Shown piece after piece: positions 1-8,915 of a stretch of 64,000 nucleotides of DNA. Each line of letters starts with the position of its first letter. The first letter of the stretch is position 1. The translations under genes were made by a program, and so were the position numbers. The stretch spans positions 434,001 through 498,000 of the forward strand of contig NZ_FOQY01000002.1 of the NCBI RefSeq assembly GCF_900113865.1, written 5' to 3'. The notes under the pieces were generated by a model. It did not search any database. It worked only from the letters and a program-made list of their open reading frames with translations, and had not been told where the DNA came from. This stretch comes from Streptosporangium canum (lineage in GTDB: Bacteria; Actinomycetota; Actinomycetes; Streptosporangiales; Streptosporangiaceae).

Positions 1-2258
1 GGTGAACGCTCGGGACCACGGATCGGCGGGGACCTCCCCGTCCGCGTGGCAGGGGCCGTTCACCATGAACCGCAGGACGCGCAGGAACGGGTATCGCAGA
101 CGCCGATCGGCAAGGCGCTCCAGATGGTCGCGCAGTCGCCGATCGTGCACGTTGTCGGCGGCCGCGGCGTGCGCCAGGCACAGGGTGTACTCCTCTTCGA
201 GGCCGGCGGGCGGCTCGTCGCCGACCGTCATGAGCAGGCCTGCGGCCACCGCGGCTCGCTCGCCGGGCAGGCCCCGCAACTGCCCCTGCCATGACAGGGC
301 GGCGAGCAGGCGGAGCCCGAGCACGGGGTCGGCCCCCGCCGCCCAGTGGAGCGCCGCGTGGAAGTTGCCGCGTTCGGCGTCGAGGCGGTCCAGCCACTCC
401 AGCTGGTCAGGACCGCGCAGGTGCGGCTCGGCGGCCCGGGCCGATTCGAGGAAGTACGCCGCGTGGGCCGCTCTCAGCCGTTCCCGCTCGCCGTCGTCGG
501 CCAGCCGCTCGGCGCAGAACTCACGGACGGTCTCCAGCATCCGGTACCGGCCCCCGCCGGCCTCCACCAGGGATTTGTCGACGAGGTCGGCGAGCAGTTC
601 GACGACCTCGCCCTCGGACGGCCCGCAGACCCGGGCGGCCGCGTGGAGCGGCGCGCCGCCGCTGAAGACCGTCAGCCGCGCGGCCAGCGCCTGTTCGGGG
701 CGGCTCAGCAGGTCCCAGCTCCACCCGACGACCGAGCGGAGCGTCCGGTGCCGGGGCACCGCCGAGCGATCGCCACGCGACAGGAGCCGGAACCGGTCGT
801 CCAGCCGGGCCTCGACCTCCTCGAGCGTCAGCGACCGCATCCGCGCGGCCGCGAGCTCGATCGCCAGCGGCAGTCCGTCGAGCGCCCGGCAGAGCCGCAG
901 CACCGCGTCGACGTTGGCGTCGTCGATCAGGAAGCCGGGCCGTACGGCGGCGGCCCGGTCGGCGAACAGCCGCACCGCCGGATGGCCGAGGGCCTCCGGG
1001 GCGCCGCCGTCCAGGGGCAGCGGCGGGACCGAGTGCAGCGTCTCCCCGGTGATGCCCAGCCTCTCCCTGCTGGTGACCAGGATCCGCAGGTCGCGGCAGG
1101 CCGCCAGCAGCCGCCGGGCGAGCGCGGCGACCTCGGCGGCGACGTGCTCGCAGTTGTCCAGGACGAGCAGCACCCGCCGATCGGCCAGCCCCGCGATCAG
1201 CCGTTCCACGGGGTCGAGCGGACCGGACAGCGCGGGCACCAGCCCGGCCTCGCGCAAGCCCAGCGCGTTGATCAGGGCCTGCGGGGCGGCCGCGCCGTCG
1301 GCGAGCGGGGCCAGGTCGACGAAGCGGACCTCATCCCGCTCCCGCCCGGCGGCCTCGATCGCCAGCCGGGTCTTGCCGACCCCGCCCGGCCCGGTGAGCG
1401 TGACCAGGCGTCGCTCGCCGAGCAGCGCGCGGACGCGTTCGAGGTCGCCGTCGCGCCCCACGAAACTGGTGAACTGGGCCGGAACGCCGCCTCCCGCCGC
1501 CTCGGGGGGCGAGGAGCCGGCGCGCAGCACCGCCACGTGCACGCCGCCGAGCTCAGGGGAGGGATCGACACCGAGCTCCTCCGCCAGCGTCCGCCGCGCT
1601 TCTTCGAACACCTGGAGCGCCTCGGCCTTCCGGCCGCTCCCGTACAGGGCCCGCATGAGCTGTCCGCGCAGACGTTCCCGCAGCGGATGCGCCGCCACGG
1701 ACTCCGGCAGCTCCGCCGCCAGGTCGCGGTGCTCACCGCGCGCCAACCGCGCCTCGACCAGGTCTTCGAGCACGGAGATCCGCAACTCCTCCAGCCTGGC
1801 GGCCTGCTCCCCGGCGAACGGCGCGTCGATGACGTCGGCCAGCGCCGGCCCCCGCCACAGTCCCAGGGCCTCGCCCAGGAGCCGGGCGGCGCCGGCGTGG
1901 TCTTCGGCGGCCAGCACGTGCCGCCCTTCGCCGGCGAGCCTCTCGAATCGGTGCACGTCGACGTCGTCGGGATCGACGAGCAGCCGGTATCCGGCGGGAC
2001 CATGCTGGAGCAGCTCCCCTGTCTCGCCCGCGGCCCCGAGCCGGCGGCGCAGCCGGGACACCTGGGACTGCAGGGCGTGCGCCGCGCCGCTCGGCGCCTG
2101 CGGGCCGTACAGCCCCTCGACGAGCCGCCGCACGCCCACCGTCCGGCCCACGTTCAGCAGCAACATCGCCAGCAGCGCACGCAGCTGCGGTCCGCCGGCG
2201 GCGACCGTCTCGCCGTCGGCGGACCACACCTCCAAGGCCCCCAGGACACCGAATCGCA
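1..2258 (-). CDS. AfsR/SARP-family transcriptional regulator with BTAD and NTPase domains (3' end cut by window edge)
   Basis: Read on the minus strand from a GTG at 2258, the protein starts with an OmpR-like winged-helix DNA-binding domain (about residues 1-90). A bacterial transcriptional activation domain with helical repeats follows (about 95-245). Next is an NB-ARC-type ATPase with Walker A GPGGVGKT near residue 290 and Walker B LLVLDN, and then a tetratricopeptide-like C-terminal region. No stop occurs before the window edge, so about 750 residues are seen and the protein is incomplete. This is the AfsR/DnrI-type layout; such proteins activate secondary-metabolite or stress genes. It lies 15 bp downstream of a MarR gene on the same strand. 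The long plus-strand frames over it are antisense shadows. Its target is unknown. Confidence 0.85.
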
Positions 2259-2273
2259 CGGCAGGCAGGATGG

Positions 2274-2603
2274 TCAGGAGCCGGTGACGGCGTAGGCGCG
2301 CCGGTCGTCGGGGTTGCGTTCACGGCGCACGTGGCCGGCCCGCTCCAGGTCGTCGCAGAGGTTGACCATGACGCTGCGGTCGATGCGCAGCTCCTCGCTG
2401 AGCGTCTGCTGCGAGCAGGGGCCGACGGCCACGAGCATCTTCAGCACCAGGTGCTGGCCGACGCCGAGGCCGTTGTCGTCCGCCTGCCCCTCGGCCGCGC
2501 GCGCGACGGCGGCCGAGGCCCGGCACAGGGCGATGTCCAGGCGTTCGGCCGCCAGCTGCGGAAAGTAGGTCAGCCGCGGGCGGCCGGCGGTCTTGGGTGG
2601 CAT
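2274..2603 (-). CDS. MarR-family transcriptional regulator, short C terminus
   Basis: The ATG at 2603 follows a strong GAGGGGGAG ribosome-binding site. The 109-residue protein begins MPPKTAGRPRL and carries a MarR winged helix: QQTLSEELRIDRSVMVNLCD as the recognition region and ERNPDDRRAYAVT as the wing. The protein stops right after the wing, whereas typical MarR proteins have another 35-40 residues that form the dimer helices. The sequence runs into the AfsR-like gene 15 bp later, so a deletion probably removed the 3' end. An MFS-exporter fragment upstream suggests this was once a MarR-exporter pair. It is probably non-functional, or at best a poor dimer. Confidence 0.7.
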   Translation of the reverse strand: MPPKTAGRPRLTYFPQLAAERLDIALCRASAAVARAAEGQADDNGLGVGQHLVLKMLVAVGPCSQQTLSEELRIDRSVMVNLCDDLERAGHVRRERNPDDRRAYAVTGS

Positions 2604-2734
2604 CCGACTCCCCCTCTCGATGCCGATGACCGTAACACCAATCATCTTAATTCCAATTGTTTGACAGCAGATCAATACGGCCGTACGGGGTCCCCGTAGT
2701 ACTCGGGAAAAATCGGGCGGATATGGCCCTGGCC

Positions 2735-2858
2735 TGGTCTCTGGTAGCCCGGCTGCGGCGTCGGCTTGGGTGAGCACGGCGAAACCGGCGGCGGCGATAA
2801 CCAGCCCGGCTCCGAAGATGTGAGCACGGTGGATCTTCCCCTGCTGCTCACTCTCGAC
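2735..2858 (-). pseudogene. Remnant of a DHA2-type MFS exporter
   Basis: On the minus strand this stretch reads HRAHIFGAGLVIAAAGF followed by AVLTQADAAAGLP. That resembles a transmembrane helix and loop of EmrB/QacA-type drug exporters. There is no start codon, no continuation and no full domain. It lies between a MarR regulator, a family often paired with such exporters, and a LysR gene. I read it as debris of a deleted MarR-linked transporter. The identification rests on one helix-like segment and is tentative. Confidence 0.4.
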
Positions 2859-2869
2859 CGGCCGCCGGT

Positions 2870-3784
2870 TCAACCGCCGGCGGGGCCGGCCACGCCCTTC
2901 ATCGCTCGCAACTCGCCGAGCAGATCGCGGATGATCGCCGATCCGGCCAGCTCCGGCGTGGTCACATACCCCACGTGGCGCTGCGGCGCACCGTCGCCGA
3001 GCTCGGCCGTCGCGACCTTGGCAGGCGCATCCACCGTGGACAGCCTGGGCACGATCGCCGCACCGAGTCCGTGCCCCACCATCGACATCACCACCCCGTC
3101 GTCCTCGACGGTGATGTCGCCGGGTGGAATCCACTCCTGCCGCGCCAGCCAGCGCCGGGTCTCACCCGCGCAGTTCTCGTGCCAATCGATCATGGGCAGC
3201 GACCGCGGATCCGGATGCCCTTCCGGATAAGCCAGCAGGTACGGCTCCGCGTACAGCTCCTTCGTCACCAGCCCGTCCACATACACCGGCAGTGAGACCA
3301 TCCCCACATCGGCGCGCCCGTCCGCCACCTCCCCCGCGATCCCCCGCCCCAGATCAGGCACGATTCGCACGGTCACCGTCACCTTCGGATACCGCTGCCC
3401 GAACCGCACCAGCACCCTGGGCAGCAGGTGGAAGGCCGCACTGCGAAAGGCGGCCACCCGGATCGTCCCCGTGACCTCGCCCCGCGCGGCAGTACGGGTG
3501 TCGACCTTCATGATCTCGATCAGCCGCAAGATGCGCCGTGCGTGCCCGACCGCGGCATTACCGGCGGGCGTGGCCCGGGCACCGCCCCGCCCTCGCTGGA
3601 AGAGCACCGCGCCCATCTTCTTCTCCGCCGCGCGCAGAGCATGCGAGACCGCCGACTGCGTCAGCCCCAGCCGTACCCCCGCCGCCGATACGCTGCCTTC
3701 GCCGTCCACCGCCACCAGCACGCGCAGCTCGGCCACACTCAGGTCATCCACGAGAGCGACAACGTATGAAAAATCCTCATACAT
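2870..3784 (-). CDS. LysR-family transcriptional regulator
   Basis: This 304-residue protein has an N-terminal helix-turn-helix (AELRVLVAVDGEGSVSAAG and LGLTQSAVSHALRAAEKKMG) and a periplasmic-binding-like effector domain from about residue 100 (TIRVAAFRSAAFHLLPRVL). Length and layout are normal for LysR regulators. The ATG at 3784 is used; a GTG at 3751, just before DDLSVAELRV, is a possible shorter start. It is divergent from a zinc-type quinone oxidoreductase starting at 3848. The usual LysR arrangement would make that gene its target. The effector is unknown. Confidence 0.88.
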   Translation of the reverse strand: MYEDFSYVVALVDDLSVAELRVLVAVDGEGSVSAAGVRLGLTQSAVSHALRAAEKKMGAVLFQRGRGGARATPAGNAAVGHARRILRLIEIMKVDTRTAARGEVTGTIRVAAFRSAAFHLLPRVLVRFGQRYPKVTVTVRIVPDLGRGIAGEVADGRADVGMVSLPVYVDGLVTKELYAEPYLLAYPEGHPDPRSLPMIDWHENCAGETRRWLARQEWIPPGDITVEDDGVVMSMVGHGLGAAIVPRLSTVDAPAKVATAELGDGAPQRHVGYVTTPELAGSAIIRDLLGELRAMKGVAGPAGG

Positions 3785-3847
3785 TCCGTCTCATCCACAA
3801 ATCCCACCCGCTACCTGCGGAACCGTGTGGCTCCTAGCGTCTACGGC

Positions 3848-4789
3848 ATGAGAGCAATGGTTGCAGAGCGCCTGGGCGAACCCGATGTCCTGACCCCCGC
3901 CGACCTTCCCGACCCGGCGCCGGGCCCCGGCCAAACCCTCCTCGACGTCGAGGCCGCCGGTCTCAACTTCGCCGACGCCGAACGCCTGCGCGGCACCTAC
4001 TTGCCGCCACGACTGCCGTTCATCCCCGGCGGCGAGGTCGTCGGCCGCGCCCCGGACGGTCGCCGCATGCTCGCCTTCGCCAGCAGTGCCTTCGCCACCA
4101 AGGCGCTGGTGAAGGATCCGGTCGAGATCCCCGAAGACCTCCCCGCGGGCGCCGCGCTCGCCCTCCTGGTCCAGGGCTTGACCGCCTGGCACCTGCTGCG
4201 GACGGCTGCGCGGATCCTCCCCGGCGAAACCGTCGTCGTCAACGCCGCAGCCGGAGGCGTCGGCCACCTGGCGATCCAGCTGGCCAAGGAGTTCGGCGCC
4301 GGACGGGTCATCGGCACCGCCTCCACCCCCGACAAACGTGCCCTGGTCCTCCGGCTCGGCGCCGACGCCGCCATCCCCGGCGAGGCCGACGGCTACGCCG
4401 AGCGCATCCGCGAAGCCAACGGCGGCGCCCTCGCCGACGTGATCCTCGACGCCGTCGGCGGCCCCGTCTTCGAGGCGGCCCCTCATGCGCTGGCCCCCTT
4501 CGGCCGCCTGATCACCTACGGCACTTCCGGCGGGATCGACCCCGCCCCCATCGACCCCGGGATCCTCAGCGAGCGCAACATCACCGTCGGCGGCTACTGG
4601 CTGGGCGCCCACCTGCGCCTCCCCGACAGCCGTGCCGCCGTGCCGCTCCACGACCTGCTCGCCCTGACCGCCTCGGGACGCGTCCACCCCTTGGTGGGCG
4701 CCGAGTACCCCCTCGACCAGGCCGCGACCGCCCTCACCGCCCTGACCACCCGCCGCACCACCGGCAAGGTCATCCTCCGCATGGCGTGA
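3848..4789 (+). CDS. NAD(P)H:quinone oxidoreductase, MDR superfamily
   Basis: A 313-residue medium-chain reductase. It has a GroES-like N-terminal half (PGQTLLDVEAAGLNFADAER) and a Rossmann half with the nucleotide motif AAGGVGHLAIQLAKEFGAG near residue 140. The cysteine and histidine ligands of zinc alcohol dehydrogenases are absent, so it belongs with the zinc-free quinone oxidoreductases (QorA type) that reduce quinones or enones with NADPH. The ATG at 3848 (MRAMVAERLGEP) matches the family N terminus better than the upstream GTG at 3827. It is divergent from the LysR gene, which probably controls it. The substrate cannot be told from sequence. Confidence 0.88.
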   Translation: MRAMVAERLGEPDVLTPADLPDPAPGPGQTLLDVEAAGLNFADAERLRGTYLPPRLPFIPGGEVVGRAPDGRRMLAFASSAFATKALVKDPVEIPEDLPAGAALALLVQGLTAWHLLRTAARILPGETVVVNAAAGGVGHLAIQLAKEFGAGRVIGTASTPDKRALVLRLGADAAIPGEADGYAERIREANGGALADVILDAVGGPVFEAAPHALAPFGRLITYGTSGGIDPAPIDPGILSERNITVGGYWLGAHLRLPDSRAAVPLHDLLALTASGRVHPLVGAEYPLDQAATALTALTTRRTTGKVILRMA

Positions 4790-4843
4790 AGCCCTTCTGC
4801 GGCAGAAGCCCGCTGTCCGGGCCGGGGCTTGCGGGCGACGATC

Positions 4844-4883
4844 GCAACCTGTAGGTTGCCATTAATGGCAACCTACAGGTTGC
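4844..4883. promoter_or_regulatory. Double palindromic operator of the SRPBCC-ArsR-VOC operon
   Basis: Two 16-bp sites, GCAACCTGTAGGTTGC at 4844-4859 and GCAACCTACAGGTTGC at 4868-4883, are each 7+7 inverted repeats around two bases. They are also exact reverse complements of each other, giving a perfect 17-bp-arm dyad around ATTAAT. The right site ends 14 bp before the ATG at 4898 and touches its ribosome-binding site. This is the expected position for repression by the ArsR protein encoded two genes down. Confidence 0.75.
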
Positions 4884-4897
4884 GAAGGAGGGTGGGC

Positions 4898-5332
4898 ATG
4901 GGTTCGGGCACGATCGAACGTGTGGTGGTGCTGCGGCACCCCGTCGAGCGGGTGTGGGCCGCGCTGACCACCGCGCGAGGACTCTCGCAGTGGTTCGGCT
5001 CGGTGGCGGAGATAGATCTGCGGCCCGGCGGGCGCGCGTTCTTCCGTTGGGACGACCTGGACGAGGAATCCGTCGCCACGATCGCGGTGGTCGACCCACC
5101 ACACCGTTTCGCGTTCAGGTGGGCGATCGAGGGCCTGCCGGAGGCCGACGCACCCCAGACACTTGTGGACTTCACTCTGGAGCCGGTGCCGGGCGGCACC
5201 CGGCTGCGCCTGGTGGAGAGCGGGTTCGCCCAGGCCGCCGCCGACGTGGCCCACTCCGCTCACAAGGCCAACAGTCAGGGATGGGACGCCGAGCTCGTCG
5301 ATCTGGAGACCTACCTCGATGCGGCCGCCTGA
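4898..5332 (+). CDS. SRPBCC (AHSA1-like) domain protein
   Basis: A 144-residue START/Bet v1-like protein. It opens TIERVVVLRHPVERVWAALT, has the FGSVAEIDLRPGGRAFFRW strand region and ends with the typical C-terminal helix (GWDAELVDLETYLDA). Members bind small hydrophobic ligands. AHSA1-like versions are very often co-transcribed with ArsR regulators, as here. The ATG at 4898 has a GAAGGAG site; upstream in-frame codons fall inside the operator and are less likely. The stop overlaps the following ArsR gene by 14 bp. The ligand is unknown. Confidence 0.88.
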   Translation: MGSGTIERVVVLRHPVERVWAALTTARGLSQWFGSVAEIDLRPGGRAFFRWDDLDEESVATIAVVDPPHRFAFRWAIEGLPEADAPQTLVDFTLEPVPGGTRLRLVESGFAQAAADVAHSAHKANSQGWDAELVDLETYLDAAA

Positions 5333-5696
5333 CGCGGAAGGGCAGGCCATCGCGGTGTTCGCGGCGCTCACCGATCCGACGCGGCGGGCGCTGCTGGAGG
5401 AGCTCGGCCGCGCCGGGCCCGCAACCGTCACGGATCTGGCGCGACGGTTGCCGATCAGCCGCCAGGCGATCGCCAAGCACCTCGGCCAGCTCGCCGAAGC
5501 GGGCCTGATCAGCGTCGGCGAACCGGTCGGCCGCCGCCATCCCTACCGGTTGGAACCAGCCGCCATCCGCACCGCCCAACTGTGGCTGGCCAGGCTCGCC
5601 AGCAGGTGGGATGACCGGCTGGCCGCGCTGGAAGGCGCGCTGGAGGCCACTGACACCGACGCCACCGACACGAACCAAGGAGTCACGCGACCATGA
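5319..5696 (+). CDS. ArsR-family transcriptional repressor
   Basis: A 125-residue winged-helix protein with the ArsR core FAALTDPTRRALLEELGRAG, then DLARRLPISRQAIAKHLGQL and the wing GEPVGRRHPYRL. It has no cysteine-rich metal site, so it is of the SdpR-like, non-metal type common beside SRPBCC genes. It overlaps the SRPBCC gene in front (14 bp) and the VOC gene behind (4 bp, ATGA), so the three are one translationally coupled operon. The double palindrome at 4844-4883 is its likely operator, giving autorepression. The inducer is unknown. Confidence 0.9.
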   Translation: MRPPDAEGQAIAVFAALTDPTRRALLEELGRAGPATVTDLARRLPISRQAIAKHLGQLAEAGLISVGEPVGRRHPYRLEPAAIRTAQLWLARLASRWDDRLAALEGALEATDTDATDTNQGVTRP

Positions 5697-6076
5697 GCAA
5701 GCCTGAATTCACGGCCGGTCTGAACCTCGCCATGAAGATCCCCAAGGCACAGTACGAGGCCACCGTGGCCTTCTACCGCGACACTCTGGGCTTCGACGTC
5801 AAAGAAGACGACGTCTCCTACGCCCCGACCGTCTCGAGAACTCATTCGGTGCGGTTCGGACCCAATACGCTGTGGCTCGACTGCGTCGACAACTACAGCC
5901 AGCCCGACCTGTGGCTGCAGCTGCACACCGATGACCTGGACGCGGCAGTGGGCAAACTGGCCGACAGCGGTATCCACCCGTGTGACGAGGTCGAGCCCCT
6001 GGAGAACCTCGATTCCAGAACCCACTGGATCAAGAACCCGGCCGGTGTCGTGCATCTGCTCGCGGAGTCCGGCTGA
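5693..6076 (+). CDS. VOC-family (glyoxalase/bleomycin-resistance-like) protein
   Basis: A 127-residue single-domain vicinal-oxygen-chelate protein with paired beta-alpha-beta units (TVAFYRDTLGFDVKEDD; DLWLQLHTDDLDAAV; THWIKNPAGVVHLLAE). Family members are dioxygenases, isomerases or antibiotic-binding proteins. The start overlaps the ArsR stop as ATGA, making it the third gene of the operon. Its 3' end overlaps the convergent LysR gene by 47 bp. A detoxification role together with the SRPBCC protein is an inference from context. Confidence 0.87.
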   Translation: MSKPEFTAGLNLAMKIPKAQYEATVAFYRDTLGFDVKEDDVSYAPTVSRTHSVRFGPNTLWLDCVDNYSQPDLWLQLHTDDLDAAVGKLADSGIHPCDEVEPLENLDSRTHWIKNPAGVVHLLAESG

Positions 6077-6959
6077 TCCCGGTGTCGCGATGAGGCATCC
6101 CAGCGCCGCCGGGCCGCCATCCGAGCCGATCGGCGACGGCTCTGACCGGACCGGAGGCGTGGGGGCCGTGCAGCATCTCCACCCGGTGCACCACGCGCGG
6201 CGCGATCAGGGGCACCCCGGCCGCCACCGAGGAGGGCAGCAGGGTCAGGCCGTGCCCGGCGGCGGCGAGGTTCAGCACGGTGTGCAGGTCCTCGCCGCCG
6301 TAGCGGAATCCCACCCGGAACCCGCCCACGCCCGCCACCTCGCGCAGCCGCTCGACCGAGACGGCGGCCGGGGCCTGCAACCACAGCGCGTCGGCCAGGT
6401 CGGCCAGCGCCAGCCCGCGCCTGCCGGACAGCGGATGGCCGCCGGGCAGGATCACCACCAGCTCCTCCTCGGCCACGCCGACACCGGGCGGCGATCCGAC
6501 GTCCGGCAGGCGCAACGGGTCGCTGGGCGCGGCGATGCCGTCGACGAAGCCCAGGTCGGCGGTTCCTGAGGCGACCTGCTCGGCGACGCTCTCGCGTCCG
6601 GCCGTGCGCAGCGTCACCGTCAGCCGCTCCAGCAGCAGGCTCCGGGCGACCGCCGGGGTGCACGCCAGCGGGGAGGCCACCACCGTCAGCCGTTCGATCG
6701 GACCGGCGGCCGCACGCAGGACGTCCGCGCGGGCGGCCCGGTGGCGCAGCAGCAGCGGGCCGGCGTGCTCCAGCAGGCGTTCCCCGGCGCGGGTGGGCGT
6801 CACCGGGCGCCGGTGCAGCAGGGCCAGGCCGAGGTCGGCCTCCAGCGTGGCGATCTGCTGGGAGACCGCCGACTGGGTGTAGCCGAGCTCCTCGGCGGCC
6901 GCGGAGAAGGAGCGCCGGTGGGCGACGGTCACGAACGTGCGCAACAGGTGAGGATCCAC
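6030..6959 (-). CDS. LysR-family transcriptional regulator
   Basis: A GTG at 6959 starts a 309-residue protein beginning VDPHLLRTFVTVAHRRSFSA. The helix-turn-helix is AAEELGYTQSAVSQQIATLE and the effector-binding domain starts near residue 90 (RLTVVASPLACTPAV). The last ~30 residues are Arg/Pro-rich and overlap the convergent VOC gene, so the true C terminus may once have been shorter. It is divergent from the GATase-like gene at 7038, the most likely target. The effector is unknown. Confidence 0.87.
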   Translation of the reverse strand: MDPHLLRTFVTVAHRRSFSAAAEELGYTQSAVSQQIATLEADLGLALLHRRPVTPTRAGERLLEHAGPLLLRHRAARADVLRAAAGPIERLTVVASPLACTPAVARSLLLERLTVTLRTAGRESVAEQVASGTADLGFVDGIAAPSDPLRLPDVGSPPGVGVAEEELVVILPGGHPLSGRRGLALADLADALWLQAPAAVSVERLREVAGVGGFRVGFRYGGEDLHTVLNLAAAGHGLTLLPSSVAAGVPLIAPRVVHRVEMLHGPHASGPVRAVADRLGWRPGGAGMPHRDTGISRTPRADARHRPGS

Positions 6960-7037
6960 GGTGCATCAGTATCGCTTATCGATCTAGCAGGGATCATCGT
7001 TGGCGCTTACCTCGGAGTTCCGGTGAGGATGAGGGAC

Positions 7038-7793
7038 ATGACCACCGCGAGAATCGCCCTGGTGGGCGACAGATCTCCCAGCGTCCAGGCCCACATGCGC
7101 GTCCCGTCCCTCCTTGAGGCGCTGCGCGAGCGCGACGGGCTGACCCTGGACGCCTACTGGATCCCCACGACCGAGACCGAGGGCCTGGAGGGGTTCGACG
7201 GCATCTGGATGCTGCCCGGCAGCCCCTACCGCAGCGAGGCCGGCGCGGTGGAGGCCGCCCGCACCGCCCGCGAGCACGGCATCCCCTTCCTGGGCACCTG
7301 CGGCGGTTTCCAGCACGCCCTGCTGGAGTACGCGCGCAACGTCCTGGGCCTGCCGGTCGCGCACGCCGAGAACGACCCGGACGCCGACGAGTTCCTGCTG
7401 CTGCCGCTGGCCTGCTCTCTGGTGGGTCGCGAGGAGGAGGTACGGCTGGCGCCCGGTTCGCTGGTCGAGAAGATCATCGGTGCCGAGAGGAGCAGGGAGA
7501 AATACCTCTGCGGCTTCGGGCTCAACTCCGGCTACCTGCCCGTTCTGGAGGCGGGCGGCCTGAGCTTCACCGGCCGCGACGGGACGGGCGCCGTACGGGC
7601 GCTTGAGCTGCCCGCCCATCCGTTCTTCCTGGCCACGCTCTTCCAGCCCGAACTGGCCGGAGACGGCACCCGGCCGCACCCGATCATCACCGCGTTCGCC
7701 TCGGCCGCCGTCGCCCGCGCCGGCTCGGGCGACGGCGGCCGCGTGGGTGCCGGCCTGGCGGCCGGCGGGCAGCCGACCGGCGGCGGTGCCTGA
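7038..7793 (+). CDS. CTP-synthase-C-terminal-like (class I glutamine amidotransferase fold) protein
   Basis: A 251-residue protein with a glutamine-amidotransferase fold: IALVGDRSPSVQAHMRVPS at the N terminus and the nucleophile-elbow-like motif FLGTCGGFQHALLEYARN near residue 90. HPFFLATLFQPEL near residue 195 supplies the His region, with Gln-Pro-Glu close to the catalytic His-x-Glu pattern. This is the stand-alone family annotated as CTP synthase C-terminal region-related. It lacks the synthetase domain, so it does not make CTP by itself. Two in-frame ATGs (7029 and 7038) are possible; 7038 has better GAGG spacing. The last 25 residues are low-complexity. A LysR gene is divergent. Confidence 0.8.
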   Translation: MTTARIALVGDRSPSVQAHMRVPSLLEALRERDGLTLDAYWIPTTETEGLEGFDGIWMLPGSPYRSEAGAVEAARTAREHGIPFLGTCGGFQHALLEYARNVLGLPVAHAENDPDADEFLLLPLACSLVGREEEVRLAPGSLVEKIIGAERSREKYLCGFGLNSGYLPVLEAGGLSFTGRDGTGAVRALELPAHPFFLATLFQPELAGDGTRPHPIITAFASAAVARAGSGDGGRVGAGLAAGGQPTGGGA

Positions 7794-7934
7794 CGGCCGC
7801 CGATGCACCGGTCGCCGAGCCGGGCCGTACTCCAGGCCGGTGAGGCCCGGTCGCGCGGCGTCCACCGCCGGGCCCGGCAGGACCGGATGGGCTCCGGGCC
7901 GGATGCCCGGCGCCGGAGCCGCCCGGAAGAGCGG

Positions 7935-8915
7935 TTACGACAGGCCTTTCTGTCTTTTGTAATCGTTCCAGACCCTGACGCAGTAGCCGTGGCGCCAGTC
8001 GCTCTGCTCGAGATTCCGGCAGGCGTAGGCGGCGCTGAGCCGGTCGCCGGGGCTGTCGGGGATGACGGAGGTGTCGGGAATGGGGGAAGTCCTCGGAGTC
8101 CGGGGGGCGGCGGGGTTCGTGGGGGTGCCGGTGTTCGTGGGGGTGCCGGTGTTCGCGGGAGTGCCGGTGTTCGCGGGAGTGCCGGTCTCACCGGCAGGCT
8201 CGGGCGGCCGTGTCCTCGGGGACGTGGAGGCCTTCGGCGCCTTCGGCCTGACGCTCCTGGGCGCCTGCTTCCTGGCGGTCTTCGGCGCGGCGGACTCCCG
8301 GTGGCGCCGGTGATCCTGCCCGCCGTGAACGGTCTGGGCGTCGAGGGCCGCGTGGCGCCGGGGCCGCTCGACCGTACGCGGCGGCGCCGTTCTCCGGCTC
8401 CGGGCGGCCTTGGCCGGGGCGCCGGAGGTGGCCGAGGGGGTGGCCACGGGCACGTGACCGGCGTCCGGCGTGGTCGCCTCCGCGGGAGCGACCGTCGCGT
8501 CGTGACCGGCCATCCGTGACGGGGCGGGGGCCGCGGCGACCTCGACGGTGGACGGTTCGGACACCGGCGACCATCCGGACGACCACATGCCGATCCCGGC
8601 GGCCGCGAGGAATCCGCAGACCAGCGCGGGCCGCAGAAGCCGGTCGCGCGGGATCCGCGGCCAGGGCCGCGGACGGTGCGACCGGATCGGCCGGGGCGGT
8701 GGCGGCCAGGCCGGCCGGATGTCGACGCTGACCCGTGATCCGTAGACGAACGGGTCGCCGGCGCTGCTGTAGGGCCGCCCGGGGGGATCGGCCCCCGGCT
8801 CCTCCGGGGGCACCGCCGGCTGAGGCGGTGAGTCCGCCGGAGCGGCGTACGGCCTGCGCCCACGCGGGCCTGTACTCGGGCCGCGCCGGTGAGCCGAGTC
8901 GTGATCATCGTGCAT
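7935..8915 (-). CDS. Pro/Ala-rich single-pass membrane protein of unknown function
   Basis: From an ATG at 8915 with GGGAGG in front, the 326-residue protein has a Pro/Arg-rich cytoplasmic segment of about 90 residues. One transmembrane helix follows (LLRPALVCGFLAAAGIGMW). A long Ala/Pro/Thr-rich region then contains four TGTPxN repeats. A compact C-terminal tail with paired cysteines (YACRNLEQSDWRHGYCVRVW) closes it. No known domain is recognised. The layout suggests an exported linker holding a small disulfide-bonded tail at the cell surface. There is no operon partner. Confidence 0.65.
   Translation of the reverse strand: MHDDHDSAHRRGPSTGPRGRRPYAAPADSPPQPAVPPEEPGADPPGRPYSSAGDPFVYGSRVSVDIRPAWPPPPRPIRSHRPRPWPRIPRDRLLRPALVCGFLAAAGIGMWSSGWSPVSEPSTVEVAAAPAPSRMAGHDATVAPAEATTPDAGHVPVATPSATSGAPAKAARSRRTAPPRTVERPRRHAALDAQTVHGGQDHRRHRESAAPKTARKQAPRSVRPKAPKASTSPRTRPPEPAGETGTPANTGTPANTGTPTNTGTPTNPAAPRTPRTSPIPDTSVIPDSPGDRLSAAYACRNLEQSDWRHGYCVRVWNDYKRQKGLS
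8115..8186 (+). repeat. Four 18-bp coding repeats
   Basis: Four imperfect tandem copies of an 18-bp unit (plus-strand consensus GTGTTCGYGGGRGTGCCG) encode the TGTPAN/TGTPTN hexapeptides of the membrane protein on the minus strand. Copies differ by one or two bases, as expected after replication slippage in a flexible linker. Confidence 0.8.

Noticed and set aside
2..2295. Long plus-strand open frames (761 and 649 codons) over the first 2.3 kb
   Set aside because: They are Arg/Ser/Pro-rich antisense shadows of the AfsR-like gene; only the minus frame shows recognisable domains.
8101..8190. Short tandem repeats as a possible CRISPR array
   Set aside because: Unit length is 18 bp with no spacers and the repeats are in frame within a coding linker.
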